The notes under the pieces are model-generated. The model was not told the origin of the DNA. It did no database searches and was given only the letters and a program-made list of their open reading frames with translations. This document shows, in pieces, positions 33,702-42,970 of a stretch of 64,000 bases of DNA. The stretch is from Jatrophihabitans sp. (GTDB lineage Bacteria; Actinomycetota; Actinomycetes; Mycobacteriales; Jatrophihabitantaceae): assembly GCA_036399055.1 (NCBI GenBank), contig DASWNX010000029.1, positions 310,001-374,000 of the forward strand, in the 5' to 3' direction. Numbering within the stretch: position 1 is the first letter of the stretch; every line of letters begins with the position of its first letter. The translations under genes were made by a program, and so were the position numbers.

Positions 33702-34865
33702 TCAGCCCTCATCTACAGGTTGATCATTGACGTCAGCCGAGGCTTCCTCCAGCCCAGCAGCTGATCCAAGATTTGTCTGAGATGTCTTCAGTGCGCGGAG
33801 CTGGATCACTCGGGTTTGCCCGAATGGCGTCAGACTCCAGTATGAGCGCGTATCATTTACGCTCCGCTTTCGAGAACTCTTTTCGATTAATCCGAGTGCC
33901 ATCAGCTGTACTAGCACCGTTCCGAAGTCTTCATCATCGACTTCGCGGCTAGTAATTCTGATGGTATTGGCTGATACGGCTGTGTGTTTGTTCATAATGG
34001 ATTGCTGAAAACCGTCACGCAGTTCCATGTATTTTAAAAGACCCACCTGAGATTGAAGGGCGTCCCGTAACGCTGATTCCTCGCACTCCTGCAAGAGGCT
34101 GGGACCGATGGCAGCGAAGACCTCATTCCATTCGACTGAGAGAAAAACCCATTCGGCTGCTGACGTCTGGCCGCCGTTTGCGTTCTTATATGAACCACGT
34201 ACTAGGAATGGAAGTGTGAATTCTTCGCTACCTTGCGCTAAGCCTTCCGTTCCTGGAGGGGGTCCAGTCCTCACAGCGCCAAGTTGCTGCTGTAAGTCCT
34301 CAATGCGTGCGTGCGCATCCGCAAGGGCCTGCAGGGACTGCGCATTCGTCAGAGTATCCGCGCGGACCCAGCCGACTGCGGGGTAAGAACGTATGAACCG
34401 GTTGAATGAAAGAGCAACTTGGCCAGCGAGTGAGTCAGGTCCGTCCCAGAATTTTACATGCTTACTCGAACGTACTTTCTCTCTAAAGGCAGACAGTTTT
34501 GCCTGCATAGCTTCAGTCGATTCCGATAACACCATCGGTATCTGCTCAGGCTTGGCATGAAGAAATGCCATAACGGGTTTCCCTTGCTTGACGGCATAGT
34601 CATATTCTTTCTCTGTGTAGCCCACGTCATCCACTGGGTCCAATGATCCATACTTACCGCCAATCACGAGCAAGTAATAGTCTGAATCATCAATGACGCG
34701 CTTGATGAGGGTCCATGCGTCGTCGTCAGCCGCTGGAAAGAGTTCCATCCTTGCCGGAAAAGCATCGCATTCGAGAAGTGCGGCTATCACTGCCTTCCGT
34801 TCAAGCTTGAGATCGAGGTATGTGGAGCTGACGAACACCTGATAGCGCTTTTGATCGTTGGCCAC
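33702..34865 (-). CDS. DUF4062 domain protein (TIR/deoxyribosyltransferase-like fold), possible defence protein
   Basis: A 387-residue protein. Residues 1-110 are a DUF4062 domain: YQVFVSSTYLDLKLERKAVI, AFPARMELFPAADDDAW and YYLLVIGGKYGSLDPVDDVG, then YTEKEYDYAVKQGKPVMAFLH. This domain is found at the N-terminus of NLR-like and phage-defence proteins. A coiled coil (about 175-195, IEDLQQQLG) follows, then a region ending in a winged-helix-like domain (about 285-365) that includes LMALGLIEKSSRK. The GTG start has GAGGAG 6 bases upstream. GC is much lower than host genes, so it was probably acquired by transfer. A role in anti-phage defence is inference. Confidence 0.82.
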   Translation of the reverse strand: MANDQKRYQVFVSSTYLDLKLERKAVIAALLECDAFPARMELFPAADDDAWTLIKRVIDDSDYYLLVIGGKYGSLDPVDDVGYTEKEYDYAVKQGKPVMAFLHAKPEQIPMVLSESTEAMQAKLSAFREKVRSSKHVKFWDGPDSLAGQVALSFNRFIRSYPAVGWVRADTLTNAQSLQALADAHARIEDLQQQLGAVRTGPPPGTEGLAQGSEEFTLPFLVRGSYKNANGGQTSAAEWVFLSVEWNEVFAAIGPSLLQECEESALRDALQSQVGLLKYMELRDGFQQSIMNKHTAVSANTIRITSREVDDEDFGTVLVQLMALGLIEKSSRKRSVNDTRSYWSLTPFGQTRVIQLRALKTSQTNLGSAAGLEEASADVNDQPVDEG

Positions 34866-34971
34866 GTTTCACTCCTCGGAAGCGGCGATACGCCGGCGTC
34901 ATGACTTCACTTGATGTAGCAACATAACTCGGGCAGGTGATCCAACCGGTCTGAGGCTCACAGCCCGCGTG

Positions 34972-35297
34972 TCAGGGCATTGGTGGGGCTGAGACGTCCC
35001 GGTCGAGTTCGTCGGCTTGGTCTGCGGCGACGATGAGGGCGGCGGCGAGTTGGCGAGCGGTGCCGGATGGTAGGAGTGCGACGAACCGCGCGGCGACGGT
35101 TGGTGGTTCGCCGATGACCCGCACGAGCCGGTTGCTGTCGCGGCCTGCGCGCCGAACGGCGAGGTCAACAGTGAGGTCGATCGACTTGCCGACTTCGTTG
35201 ATAGCGACGGCTTCCGGGCGACTGGCCGGGAGACGCAGAACGGTCCGTGGTCAAGGCCGGGCGGTAGGTCGCAGAAGGTGGCGTGGGGACGTGGCAT
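34972..35297 (-). pseudogene. small DNA-element protein with apparent frameshift
   Basis: On the minus strand ATG 35297 opens MPRPHATFCDLPPGLDHGP. A one-base shift near 35245 then gives an unusually clean continuation with VAINEVGKSIDLTVDLAVRR and GEPPTVAARFVALLPSGTA, ending ADELDRDVSAPPMP and TGA at 34972. The first frame alone turns into low-complexity sequence. I read this as one gene of about 108 residues with a frameshift, or a sequencing error. It is divergent from the XRE gene, with which it would share the operator. Not recognised by family. Confidence 0.5.
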
Positions 35298-35340
35298 GGC
35301 GCTCGGCCTTCCGGGTGAGCCGTTACGGTCCTCCTCAGAA

Positions 35341-35380
35341 CAGTCAACGAACCTGTACTGCGGTCAAGGCTCGTTGACTG
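35341..35380. promoter_or_regulatory. perfect 10-bp inverted repeat, likely XRE operator
   Basis: CAGTCAACGA (35341-35350) and TCGTTGACTG (35371-35380) are exact reverse complements separated by 20 bases. They lie between the divergent 34972-35297 gene and the XRE gene starting at 35393, exactly where a self-regulating repressor would bind. The right arm overlaps a TTGACT box. Confidence 0.75.
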
Positions 35381-35392
35381 CACTCTGGATAA

Positions 35393-35641
35393 GTGCCCCG
35401 CCGATCCGAGCCTAACCACGAGGCGCTGCGGCACGAACTGTCCCGGCTGCGGGCTGAGAAGCGGCTCACCTACGACAAGCTCGCGGAGCTGACCGGGCTG
35501 TCCCGCACGGTGCTGATCAACCTGGAGCACGGCACGACGCGAGGTTCGCTGGACACTTGGCACCGAGTCGCCCACGGGCTCGGCGTGCCGCTGGGCAGCT
35601 TGATGGACCAGCTCTGCCACGGACACCGCCCACCTTCCTAA
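35393..35641 (+). CDS. XRE-family helix-turn-helix regulator
   Basis: An 82-residue single-domain HTH_XRE protein: LSRLRAEKRLTYDKLAELTG then LSRTVLINLEHGTTRGSLDT. The second helix and recognition helix are well formed. GTG 35393 is used as start; the message is short-leadered or leaderless. It probably controls the divergent gene and its own expression through the inverted repeat just upstream. It lies between the defence-like gene and the replication gene in the island. Confidence 0.87.
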   Translation: MPRRSEPNHEALRHELSRLRAEKRLTYDKLAELTGLSRTVLINLEHGTTRGSLDTWHRVAHGLGVPLGSLMDQLCHGHRPPS

Positions 35642-35844
35642 CCACGCTGCGTACGCCTATGACACCGGCTTCTTGACGCGAACTTACAGCCGTGTCATTC
35701 TTTCCAGCGAGCCCGGTTTTCGATGAGCCGCGGTGACTACGAATAGATGACGGGTCGCTCGACGGACCCGGCCCACAACGGGGCAGCGGGTAGCTGCCTG
35801 GGGTTGAACACAGACGAACTAGAAGGCTCCGCGTCGAGGTGGGG

Positions 35845-35864
35845 CAGAAGTCATCGAGCTTCTG
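35845..35864. other. hairpin upstream of rep, candidate origin or control element
   Basis: CAGAAG and CTTCTG arms (6 bp) flank the 8-base loop TCATCGAG, 25 bases before the rep start. In the 247 bases between the XRE gene and rep this is the only clear structure. A double-strand origin would be expected near here, but no nick motif is proven. Confidence 0.4.
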
Positions 35865-35888
35865 TCCCTGCGTGTCCCCGGAGCCGAT

Positions 35889-36674
35889 GTGTCCCCGTCA
35901 CCTACCACCTCCAGCGATCCCGTCGCCGACCTACTGAACCGTCCAGTCCCGGCGCATTGGTCACTGTCCTTCTACCCCGACGCGCGGGAGGCCGGCGGCG
36001 CGTTCGTCCCGTCCCGGCCATATCCGCGTGGTGGCGGGGTCAAGGGGCAGGCGCGGAATCCTGAGCGGGCACGGATAGAGGCTGCCCGTCGCGCGAAGGG
36101 GAAGCTGCGACGGTATTGCGCGGCCAACCGGCTCAACCGGCTGGGCACCCTGACCTACCGAGGCGCAGGCTGTCATGACCAGCGCGAGGTCCGGGCCCAT
36201 GTCGGTGCGTTCTTCCGGACGTTGCGGGCCGAGCTGGACAGTAAGCCGGTCGCGTATGCGTGGGTGCCGGAGTGGCACAAGACCGACCACGGGCTGCATC
36301 TGCATTTCGCGGTCGGGCGGTTCATCCCACGGTCGCTGATCGCAGCCGCGTGGCCGCACGGCTTCGTCCATATCAAGGTGATCGGTGACCTGCCGGTCGG
36401 GTCCGGCTCACTGGGTGAAGCCCGCAATGCAGCCGCCTACCTGTCCAAGTACGTGGCGAAGTCCTTCGCCGATGAGACCCGGATCGACGGGCTGCACCGC
36501 TATGACTTGGCGCAGGGTTTCCAGCCTCGCGTGCAGCGGATCACCGGCCGCAGCCCGGACGCGGTGATCGACGAGGCATCCACGCGCGTCGGGTCGAATC
36601 CGATCCTCCGGTGGTCATCTGCCGACGTTCCGGACTGGCAGGGCGGCCCGGCGATCTGGGCGCAGTGGGCCTGA
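35889..36674 (+). CDS. rolling-circle replication initiator (HUH Rep), RepSA-like
   Basis: A 261-residue Rep. The HUH metal site is visible as DHGLHLHFAVG (about residues 137-147), preceded by LGTLTYRG (motif 1), and the catalytic region is NAAAYLSKYVAK with Tyr residues at about 186 and 190. This is the pattern of Rep proteins of Streptomyces and mycobacterial plasmids and integrative elements. It nicks DNA at an origin and starts rolling-circle synthesis. GTG 35889 is in frame (ATG 35887 is not). The next small gene begins one base after its stop. Confidence 0.85.
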   Translation: MSPSPTTSSDPVADLLNRPVPAHWSLSFYPDAREAGGAFVPSRPYPRGGGVKGQARNPERARIEAARRAKGKLRRYCAANRLNRLGTLTYRGAGCHDQREVRAHVGAFFRTLRAELDSKPVAYAWVPEWHKTDHGLHLHFAVGRFIPRSLIAAAWPHGFVHIKVIGDLPVGSGSLGEARNAAAYLSKYVAKSFADETRIDGLHRYDLAQGFQPRVQRITGRSPDAVIDEASTRVGSNPILRWSSADVPDWQGGPAIWAQWA

Positions 36675-36675
36675 C

Positions 36676-37044
36676 ATGCCCGACGGTCAGACCTTCACCG
36701 CGGAGGAGGTGGAGGAATGGACTCGGGCATCCTGCCTGGCACAGGGTGTGCCGGTGAAGGTGGCTGATCCGGTGCTGGTCGGCCGCGTTGGGGCGCTGCT
36801 GGGCGTCGGCCCGGGTGTGCGGGTGGCGGCGGATGGGAGGCGCGCTGCAAGCGGAGCGAGCGCGCCTCGCGCCGCCGTGACCGCTGACCGTGGTGGCGGC
36901 TTACAGCTTCCAAACCGGTCGCACCCGTGTCGGGTCCAAGGTGCGGGCGCCGGGCTGGCCGGGGCCGATTACGGCGTGGTCCAACAGAGCGGTGATGATC
37001 GCCGTCTGACGGTCGAGGTTGAGCGAGTCCCACGCTCGGCCTAG
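36676..37044 (+). CDS. small protein following rep; 3' part probably not genuine
   Basis: The ATG lies one base after the rep stop. The first 45 residues (MPDGQTFTAEEVEEWTRASC, LAQGVPVKVADPVLVGRVGA) look like a real helical protein conserved after such reps; I recall similar ones but cannot name a family. After residue 50 the sequence becomes low-complexity and overlaps the 3' end of the recombinase on the other strand, so the natural stop seems lost. Its function is unknown. Confidence 0.45.
   Translation: MPDGQTFTAEEVEEWTRASCLAQGVPVKVADPVLVGRVGALLGVGPGVRVAADGRRAASGASAPRAAVTADRGGGLQLPNRSHPCRVQGAGAGLAGADYGVVQQSGDDRRLTVEVERVPRSA
36838..36867. terminator. hairpin between rep operon and recombinase
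   Basis: Arms AGGCGCGCT and AGCGCGCCT (9 bp, perfect) flank a 12-base loop. It sits between the convergent rep-side genes and the recombinase 3' end, inside the dubious tail of the small ORF, and could terminate both. Confidence 0.6.
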
Positions 37045-38300
37045 CGCCTGGCCGTTGCCGATCAGCGACGGCAACGCGTCGGTATCGTTCGCGCGGGCCA
37101 ACCGTCGTTCTGCGCGGGTGATCCGGTCCTCGATGGGCTTGCGGGCGGCCAGCCATTCCCGCATGGTGATCGACCGGGCGGCGTAGGCGTCTGCGAGTTC
37201 GTCCAGCTGCTCCCTGTCCTGGCCGAGCTGGGTAGCTACCTCGGCCAGAGCCTCGTCCTGCGCGGTCCGTCCGGCCAGCGCGTTGGCAAGCTCGGGGGTA
37301 TCGAGCCGGAACAGCACCGCCTTGGCGATCAGCTCCTCGACCGGCTCAGCGACCACCGTCAACCTGCCGCAGCCGCCGTGATCCGGCCCGGACAAGCACA
37401 CGTAACGGCGGCGATCGCCCCGGGCGGCGGAATAGAGCGGTTGCCGCACTTACCGCACCGCAGCAAACCCGACAAGGCATACCGTCGAGCTGACCGGCGG
37501 CCTGACACCGCCTTCTGCTGCATCAACGCCCGGATGCGCCGGTGCTGCTCCTCGCTGATGATGCCCGGCCACGCCGCCGGCCCCACGATGACGCCTTGGT
37601 GCTCACGTAGGCCGGCGATCCGGCCAGAGGACAGCACCGATTTCAGGGTGGTGGTGCGCCACGGTTTGCCGGCCACCGTGGACACCTCGCTTTCCTCCAG
37701 CCAGGCAGCCAGTGACCGTAGCGACTCCCCGGCCAGGAACCGGTCAGCCAACTGGCCGACGATCGCGGCCTCGCTGTCAATCACAACCATCCGGGTTTCG
37801 TCATACCCGAACGGGCGAAGCGACCCGCCATGCGGCAGACCGGCGGCGGCGTTGGCCTGCATCTTGCGCCGCACCCGAGCCGAGCGCCGGCCGGACTCCT
37901 TCGCCGCGAACGCCGCGAACATCCGCGCCATGAACAATCCGTCGTCATTGCCCAGGTCGATGTCGGCGGTCACTGTCGCCACGTTCGTGACGCCGGCCTT
38001 CTCGCACAGCGTCACGAAGTCCTCAAGCTCGGCCGGCTGTCGGTGCAGCCGGTCGAGGTTGTAGACGAGCACCGCGTCCCGCTCACCCGCAGCCAGATCA
38101 GCCAGCAGCCGCCGGTACGCGGGCCGAGTTTTGCCCGAGTAGGCAGACACATCGTTGTCCACGTACTCCTCAGCCACGACCCAGCCGCGCTCGCTGGCAA
38201 GCTTGCGGCAGTCCTCGACCTGGCGCTGCACGCCAAACCCGCGACCATCCTGGTCGCTAGAGATCCGGGCGTAGATCGCGGCTGCTCGCACTGCCGTCAC
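36901..38300 (-). pseudogene. serine recombinase/integrase, broken by a one-base frameshift
   Basis: Residues 1-313 are in one frame (38300 to 37359). The N-terminal resolvase domain has YARISSDQDGRGFGVQRQVE with the nucleophilic serine, YNLDRLHRQ and AAFAAKESGRRSARVRRKMQ. The recombinase domain follows, then a zinc ribbon beginning LRCGKCGNR. One base is missing near 37441, after which frame 2 continues YSAARGDRRRYVCLSGPDHG with the other two cysteines and a coiled coil, to 36901 (RVRPVWKL). Joined length is about 466 residues, consistent with serine integrases of actinobacterial elements. Its start is 25 bases from the right core repeat. A sequencing error is possible. Confidence 0.85.
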
Positions 38301-38321
38301 TAGGGGGCAGCTTAACGATCA

Positions 38322-38472
38322 ATGGACAACCTCACCCTGCTCTGCAACTACCACTACGACCGCGTCGACACCGGCGGCTGGCGCATCACCATGCGCGACT
38401 TACCTGCCCTGGTTCACCCCGCCGGCCTGGATCGACCCGGAGCAACGACCGCAACGCAGCATCCGGCCGTGA
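38322..38472 (+). pseudogene. 3' fragment of a DUF222-HNH gene beyond the right core (attR-like)
   Basis: MDNLTLLCNYHYDRVDTGGW continues the HNH domain exactly where the left scar stops, and the stretch is about 90 percent identical to the end of gene 2. A small indel near 38400 breaks the frame before the stop. The core GACAACCTCAC spans 38325-38335. This is the strongest evidence that the element integrated inside an HNH gene. Confidence 0.75.
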
Positions 38473-38697
38473 CGAGGCTGAATGGTCAGCTGAGGATGCG
38501 CGCCAGGTCGGGATGCACCGCCCCGCTGGCTACTGACCCGGATGACCCGGATGACCCGGGCAGGGCTGAGCGCGCTCGTTGACTCCTTGCACCTGCTATG
38601 TCGCGGGAGTTCCCGGCTTCGCACCCCCGCTCGGTGGGACCGCGGGCAACGCCGCATTCACAGCCAGTCGCTGAGGCCTCCCCAGCGAGTCAGCGAG

Positions 38698-39323
38698 TCA
38701 GCGGCGCGGCGGTGCCAGGGTGAAGTCGGCGTCGGTGACAAGGAACCCCAGGTGGCTGCCCGGCCGCAGCCAGCGCGCCGGCCGTCCCTCGACGCCCACC
38801 CGGACGGCGGCCAGCCGCAGGCGCGCCCGGCCGAAGCAGGCAGCCTGGCGAGCCGCGCCATCCGGCCAGGGCTGGATCAGGCGGCCGGTGAACCGCGCCG
38901 GCAGCCGCGGCCCGAGCGGCCGCGCCTGGGCGGTGACCGACCAACCGGGACCGGTGGCCCTCATCGCGTGCTGGCCAGGGTCGCCGGTGAAACGCGCGGG
39001 CTCCTTCGGCAGCGCCCAGTTCCGCCGCCGCCAGCGATGCTGGCCGGCGAGTCGACCGCGATGAACGCGACGCTCAGCGCCGGCACCAGCTCACGAATCG
39101 ATTTCGGCAGACGGGGCAGGGCGATCAGCGCCTGCACCTCGCGTTACTGCCCGACCGGCGTCACCCGGTAGGCGATCAGCGCGCCGAGGCAGGCAAGCCC
39201 GGCGCGTCGCCGCCGGCTCAGCCATACGACGGCGTCGCACCGGCAGCGCCAGGGCGGTCCGGCCGTCTCGGCCGGCAGCAGCGCCGCGGTCGCGGAGTCC
39301 AGCTCGGGCATCGAAAAGTCCAT
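38698..39323 (-). pseudogene. decayed acetoacetate-decarboxylase-like gene
   Basis: Reading from ATG 39323 gives MDFSMPELDSATAALLPAET, then PPWRCRCDAVVWLSRR and ALIAYRVTPVGQ, where a stop interrupts what should be QYREV. Frame continues with ALIALPRLPKSIRELVP and SVAFIAVDSPAS, and a shift in a GGC run then yields NWALPKEPARFTGDPGQHAM through LRPGSHLGFLVTDADFTLAP. The order and the W-A-L-P-K-E motif resemble acetoacetate decarboxylase-like proteins. One nonsense change plus one frameshift make it a pseudogene. The 225 bases between it and the HNH fragment hold only a GATGACCCG repeat and nothing gene-like. Confidence 0.5.
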
Positions 39324-39335
39324 CGCCGCATTGTC

Positions 39336-39402
39336 GCCGACCAGCCAAAGCCGCCGACCAGCCAAAGCCGCCGACCAGCAAAGCCGCCGACCAGCCAAAG
39401 CG
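39336..39402. repeat. 17-bp tandem repeat, four copies
   Basis: GCCGACCAGCCAAAGCC occurs four times; the third lacks one base and the fourth is variant. It lies upstream of the decayed gene and downstream of the drug exporter. Confidence 0.85.
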
Positions 39403-39446
39403 TCGGCGATCAGCCAAGCCTCGGCCGGGCACGCCGGGATCGCCCG

Positions 39447-40874
39447 TCAGTCCCCGCGGTGAGGGATGAGCAGGCAACTGCCGCCGGCCAGCACGGTCAC
39501 TGCGGCAATCATCAGCCAGGCGCGGTCGAAGTCGGCGGCTGCCGAGAGCTGGCGGGCGCCGCCCAGCACTGCGACCAGCATGGCCACCCCGAGGACCGAA
39601 CCCAACTGCCGGGCCATGGTCACCACCGCCGACCCCGTGGAGAAGCTCTGCGGCGGCAGCGGCGCGACCGCTGCGCTGATCAAGGTCGGCAGGGTGAGCC
39701 CGACCCCGACGCCGGTCAGCAGGATGCCGGGCAGCATCGTGGTCAGGTACGCCGGCTCGACGGACAACCGGGCCGTCCACCACAGCAGGCCCGCCAGAAA
39801 GAACACGCAGCCGCCCATGGCCACCCGGCCGGCGCCGATGCGGCGGGCGACCGGGCCAAGGGCGACCGCGAGCACCGGCACCATCAGCGGGCCGGGAGCG
39901 ATCGCCAGGCCGGTCCGCAGCGGCGTCCAATGCCAGACCTGCTGGCACCACAACACCGCCGCCAACAGCATCGCCGCGAACGCCACCGCGAACAAGAAGT
40001 TGGCCGAGGTCGAACTGCCGACCGCCGGAATCCGCAACAACGGCAGCGGCAGGATCGGCGAGGGATGGCGGGCCGAACGGTAGGCCAACCACGCCAGCAG
40101 CACGAGCGCCGCCGCCAGCGACCCGAGCGTGCGGCCCGAGGTCCAGCCCCAGTCCGAGCTCCGCACCACCCCGACCGACAGCACCGCGACGCCGAGGGTG
40201 AGCAGCGCCGCGCCGGTCAGGTCCAGCCGGTCAGCGGCAGGGCGGGGCGCGGCGTTCGGCAGCGCGCGCAGCCCCACCAGCACCGCGCCGATCCCGATGG
40301 GGACGTTGATCAGGAACACCCAGCGCCAGTCCAGCTGGGTGAGCAGGCCACCGACGACCGGGCCCAGAGCGGCGGCCAGGCCGCTGATCGCGCTCCACAG
40401 CCGCACTGCGGGCACCCGGCGCTCCGGCGGCGCCGCGGCAAGCAGGAGTCCGAGCGAGGCGGGCAGCAGAGTCGCCGCGCCGACCGCCTGCAGCAACCGG
40501 GCCGCGATCAGCGTCCACACCGACGGCGCCAGAGCGCACAGCACGGAGGCGAGGGTGAACACGGTGACGCCGAGCAGGTAGGCGTTGCGCGGGCTGGTCC
40601 GGTCGGCGAGCCGGCCGGCCGGCACCAACCCGGCGCCGAACACCACCGCGTAACCATTGAGAATCCAGGACAGCGAGGCCAGTGAGGCCCCGTCGAAGTG
40701 CGCCCCGATATCTGGCAATGCCACGTTGACGATGAACACGTCGAGGTTCGACATGACCACGCCGGCCGCCAACACCGCGAAGACAAGGGGGAAACCTGCC
40801 TTCGTCGCGCTGGCCGGCGCGCCGGTCGCGGTGGAGGCCATGCGGCCGCCGCCAGCTTCGCCACGGTCACTCAT
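39447..40874 (-). CDS. MFS drug exporter, DHA2 (14-TM) type
   Basis: A 475-residue efflux protein. SNLDVFIVNVALPDIGAHFD (motif D1), FGAGLVPAGRLADRTSPRNA (motif A) and RLLQAVGAATLLPASLGLLL (motif B region, arginine kept) followed by GPVVGGLL (motif C) mark the EmrB/QacA family. About 14 hydrophobic segments are present. It would export toxic compounds using the proton gradient; substrates are unknown. A purine-rich GGGAGAGGGAAG precedes the ATG. No regulator gene is adjacent. Confidence 0.9.
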   Translation of the reverse strand: MSDRGEAGGGRMASTATGAPASATKAGFPLVFAVLAAGVVMSNLDVFIVNVALPDIGAHFDGASLASLSWILNGYAVVFGAGLVPAGRLADRTSPRNAYLLGVTVFTLASVLCALAPSVWTLIAARLLQAVGAATLLPASLGLLLAAAPPERRVPAVRLWSAISGLAAALGPVVGGLLTQLDWRWVFLINVPIGIGAVLVGLRALPNAAPRPAADRLDLTGAALLTLGVAVLSVGVVRSSDWGWTSGRTLGSLAAALVLLAWLAYRSARHPSPILPLPLLRIPAVGSSTSANFLFAVAFAAMLLAAVLWCQQVWHWTPLRTGLAIAPGPLMVPVLAVALGPVARRIGAGRVAMGGCVFFLAGLLWWTARLSVEPAYLTTMLPGILLTGVGVGLTLPTLISAAVAPLPPQSFSTGSAVVTMARQLGSVLGVAMLVAVLGGARQLSAAADFDRAWLMIAAVTVLAGGSCLLIPHRGD

Positions 40875-41004
40875 CTAGCTTCCCTCTCCCTGAAGGCGTC
40901 CGCCGTCGACAGCTCCAGTCCTCGGCGGGTCGTTCGTCCCCTCCACCGGAAATCGGCGGGCCAGCCGGTCATAGCCCGAATGTACCGGCGCGAGCAGCCC
41001 GCCC

Positions 41005-41025
41005 AGTGAGCGAATTCTGCTCACT
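41005..41025. promoter_or_regulatory. 7-bp inverted repeat upstream of the drug exporter
   Basis: AGTGAGC and GCTCACT flank GAATTCT, about 130 bases before the exporter ATG. It is operator-like. The rest of the 307-base gap from 40875 to 41181 shows only the guaB terminator hairpin. Confidence 0.4.
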
Positions 41026-41162
41026 TCACGCCCCGGCAGCGACCGGGCCGACCGTGGGAACGCCTCCTGCGTCAGCTGACCTCACGTGGCCGGGCAGGCA
41101 GGCATGCGGCGCCGCTGAGCGGCTTGGCCCCCGGCGTCGAGCCGGCCCGGCACGAACCCGCG

Positions 41163-41180
41163 GGCCAGCCGGCGCTGGCC
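41163..41180 (-). terminator. guaB terminator-like hairpin
   Basis: GGCCAGC and GCTGGCC (7 bp) with a 4-base loop lie one base past the guaB stop codon. Confidence 0.5.
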
Positions 41181-41181
41181 G

Positions 41182-42822
<1,641 letters not shown>

Positions 42823-42848
42823 TCAGCAGCCGGCAGGTGAGCAAAACC

Positions 42849-42865
42849 TCAGGGCTGATTCAGGG
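42849..42865. promoter_or_regulatory. direct repeat TCAGGG with 11-bp period
   Basis: TCAGGG at 42849 and again at 42860, in the divergent region between guaB and the ABC exporter. Direct repeats with one helical turn spacing are typical of response-regulator sites. No regulator is encoded nearby. Confidence 0.35.
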
Positions 42866-42970
42866 TTTCCCCCACTGCCTCAGCCCCGGCGCATCCGGAA
42901 GTGTGCACCTTGCGTCACGGCAACATCCGACCCGCAAGCACGGCGGCCGGACATCATCGAAAGGCCTGTC

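Larger units (their letters stand above)
32364..38335. mobile_element. integrated element(s) within a DUF222-HNH target
   Basis: About 6 kb bounded by the direct repeat GACAACCTCAC. To the left is a fragment of HNH codons 5' of the core, and to the right is the matching 3' part of an HNH gene. Cargo: serine recombinase (frameshifted), HUH Rep, XRE regulator, DUF4062 protein, a two-gene low-GC cassette, a recombinase remnant and another DUF222 scar at 33627. The 32.6-34.9 kb part is clearly lower in GC than the surroundings. Integration of a serine-integrase element into a 13E12 gene is known for phiRv1 in M. tuberculosis. A single element or two stacked ones both fit. Confidence 0.72.

Noticed and set aside
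35747..36064. ORF starting in the rep upstream region.
   Set aside because: Overlaps rep in another frame with Arg/Pro-rich composition and no ribosome-binding site.
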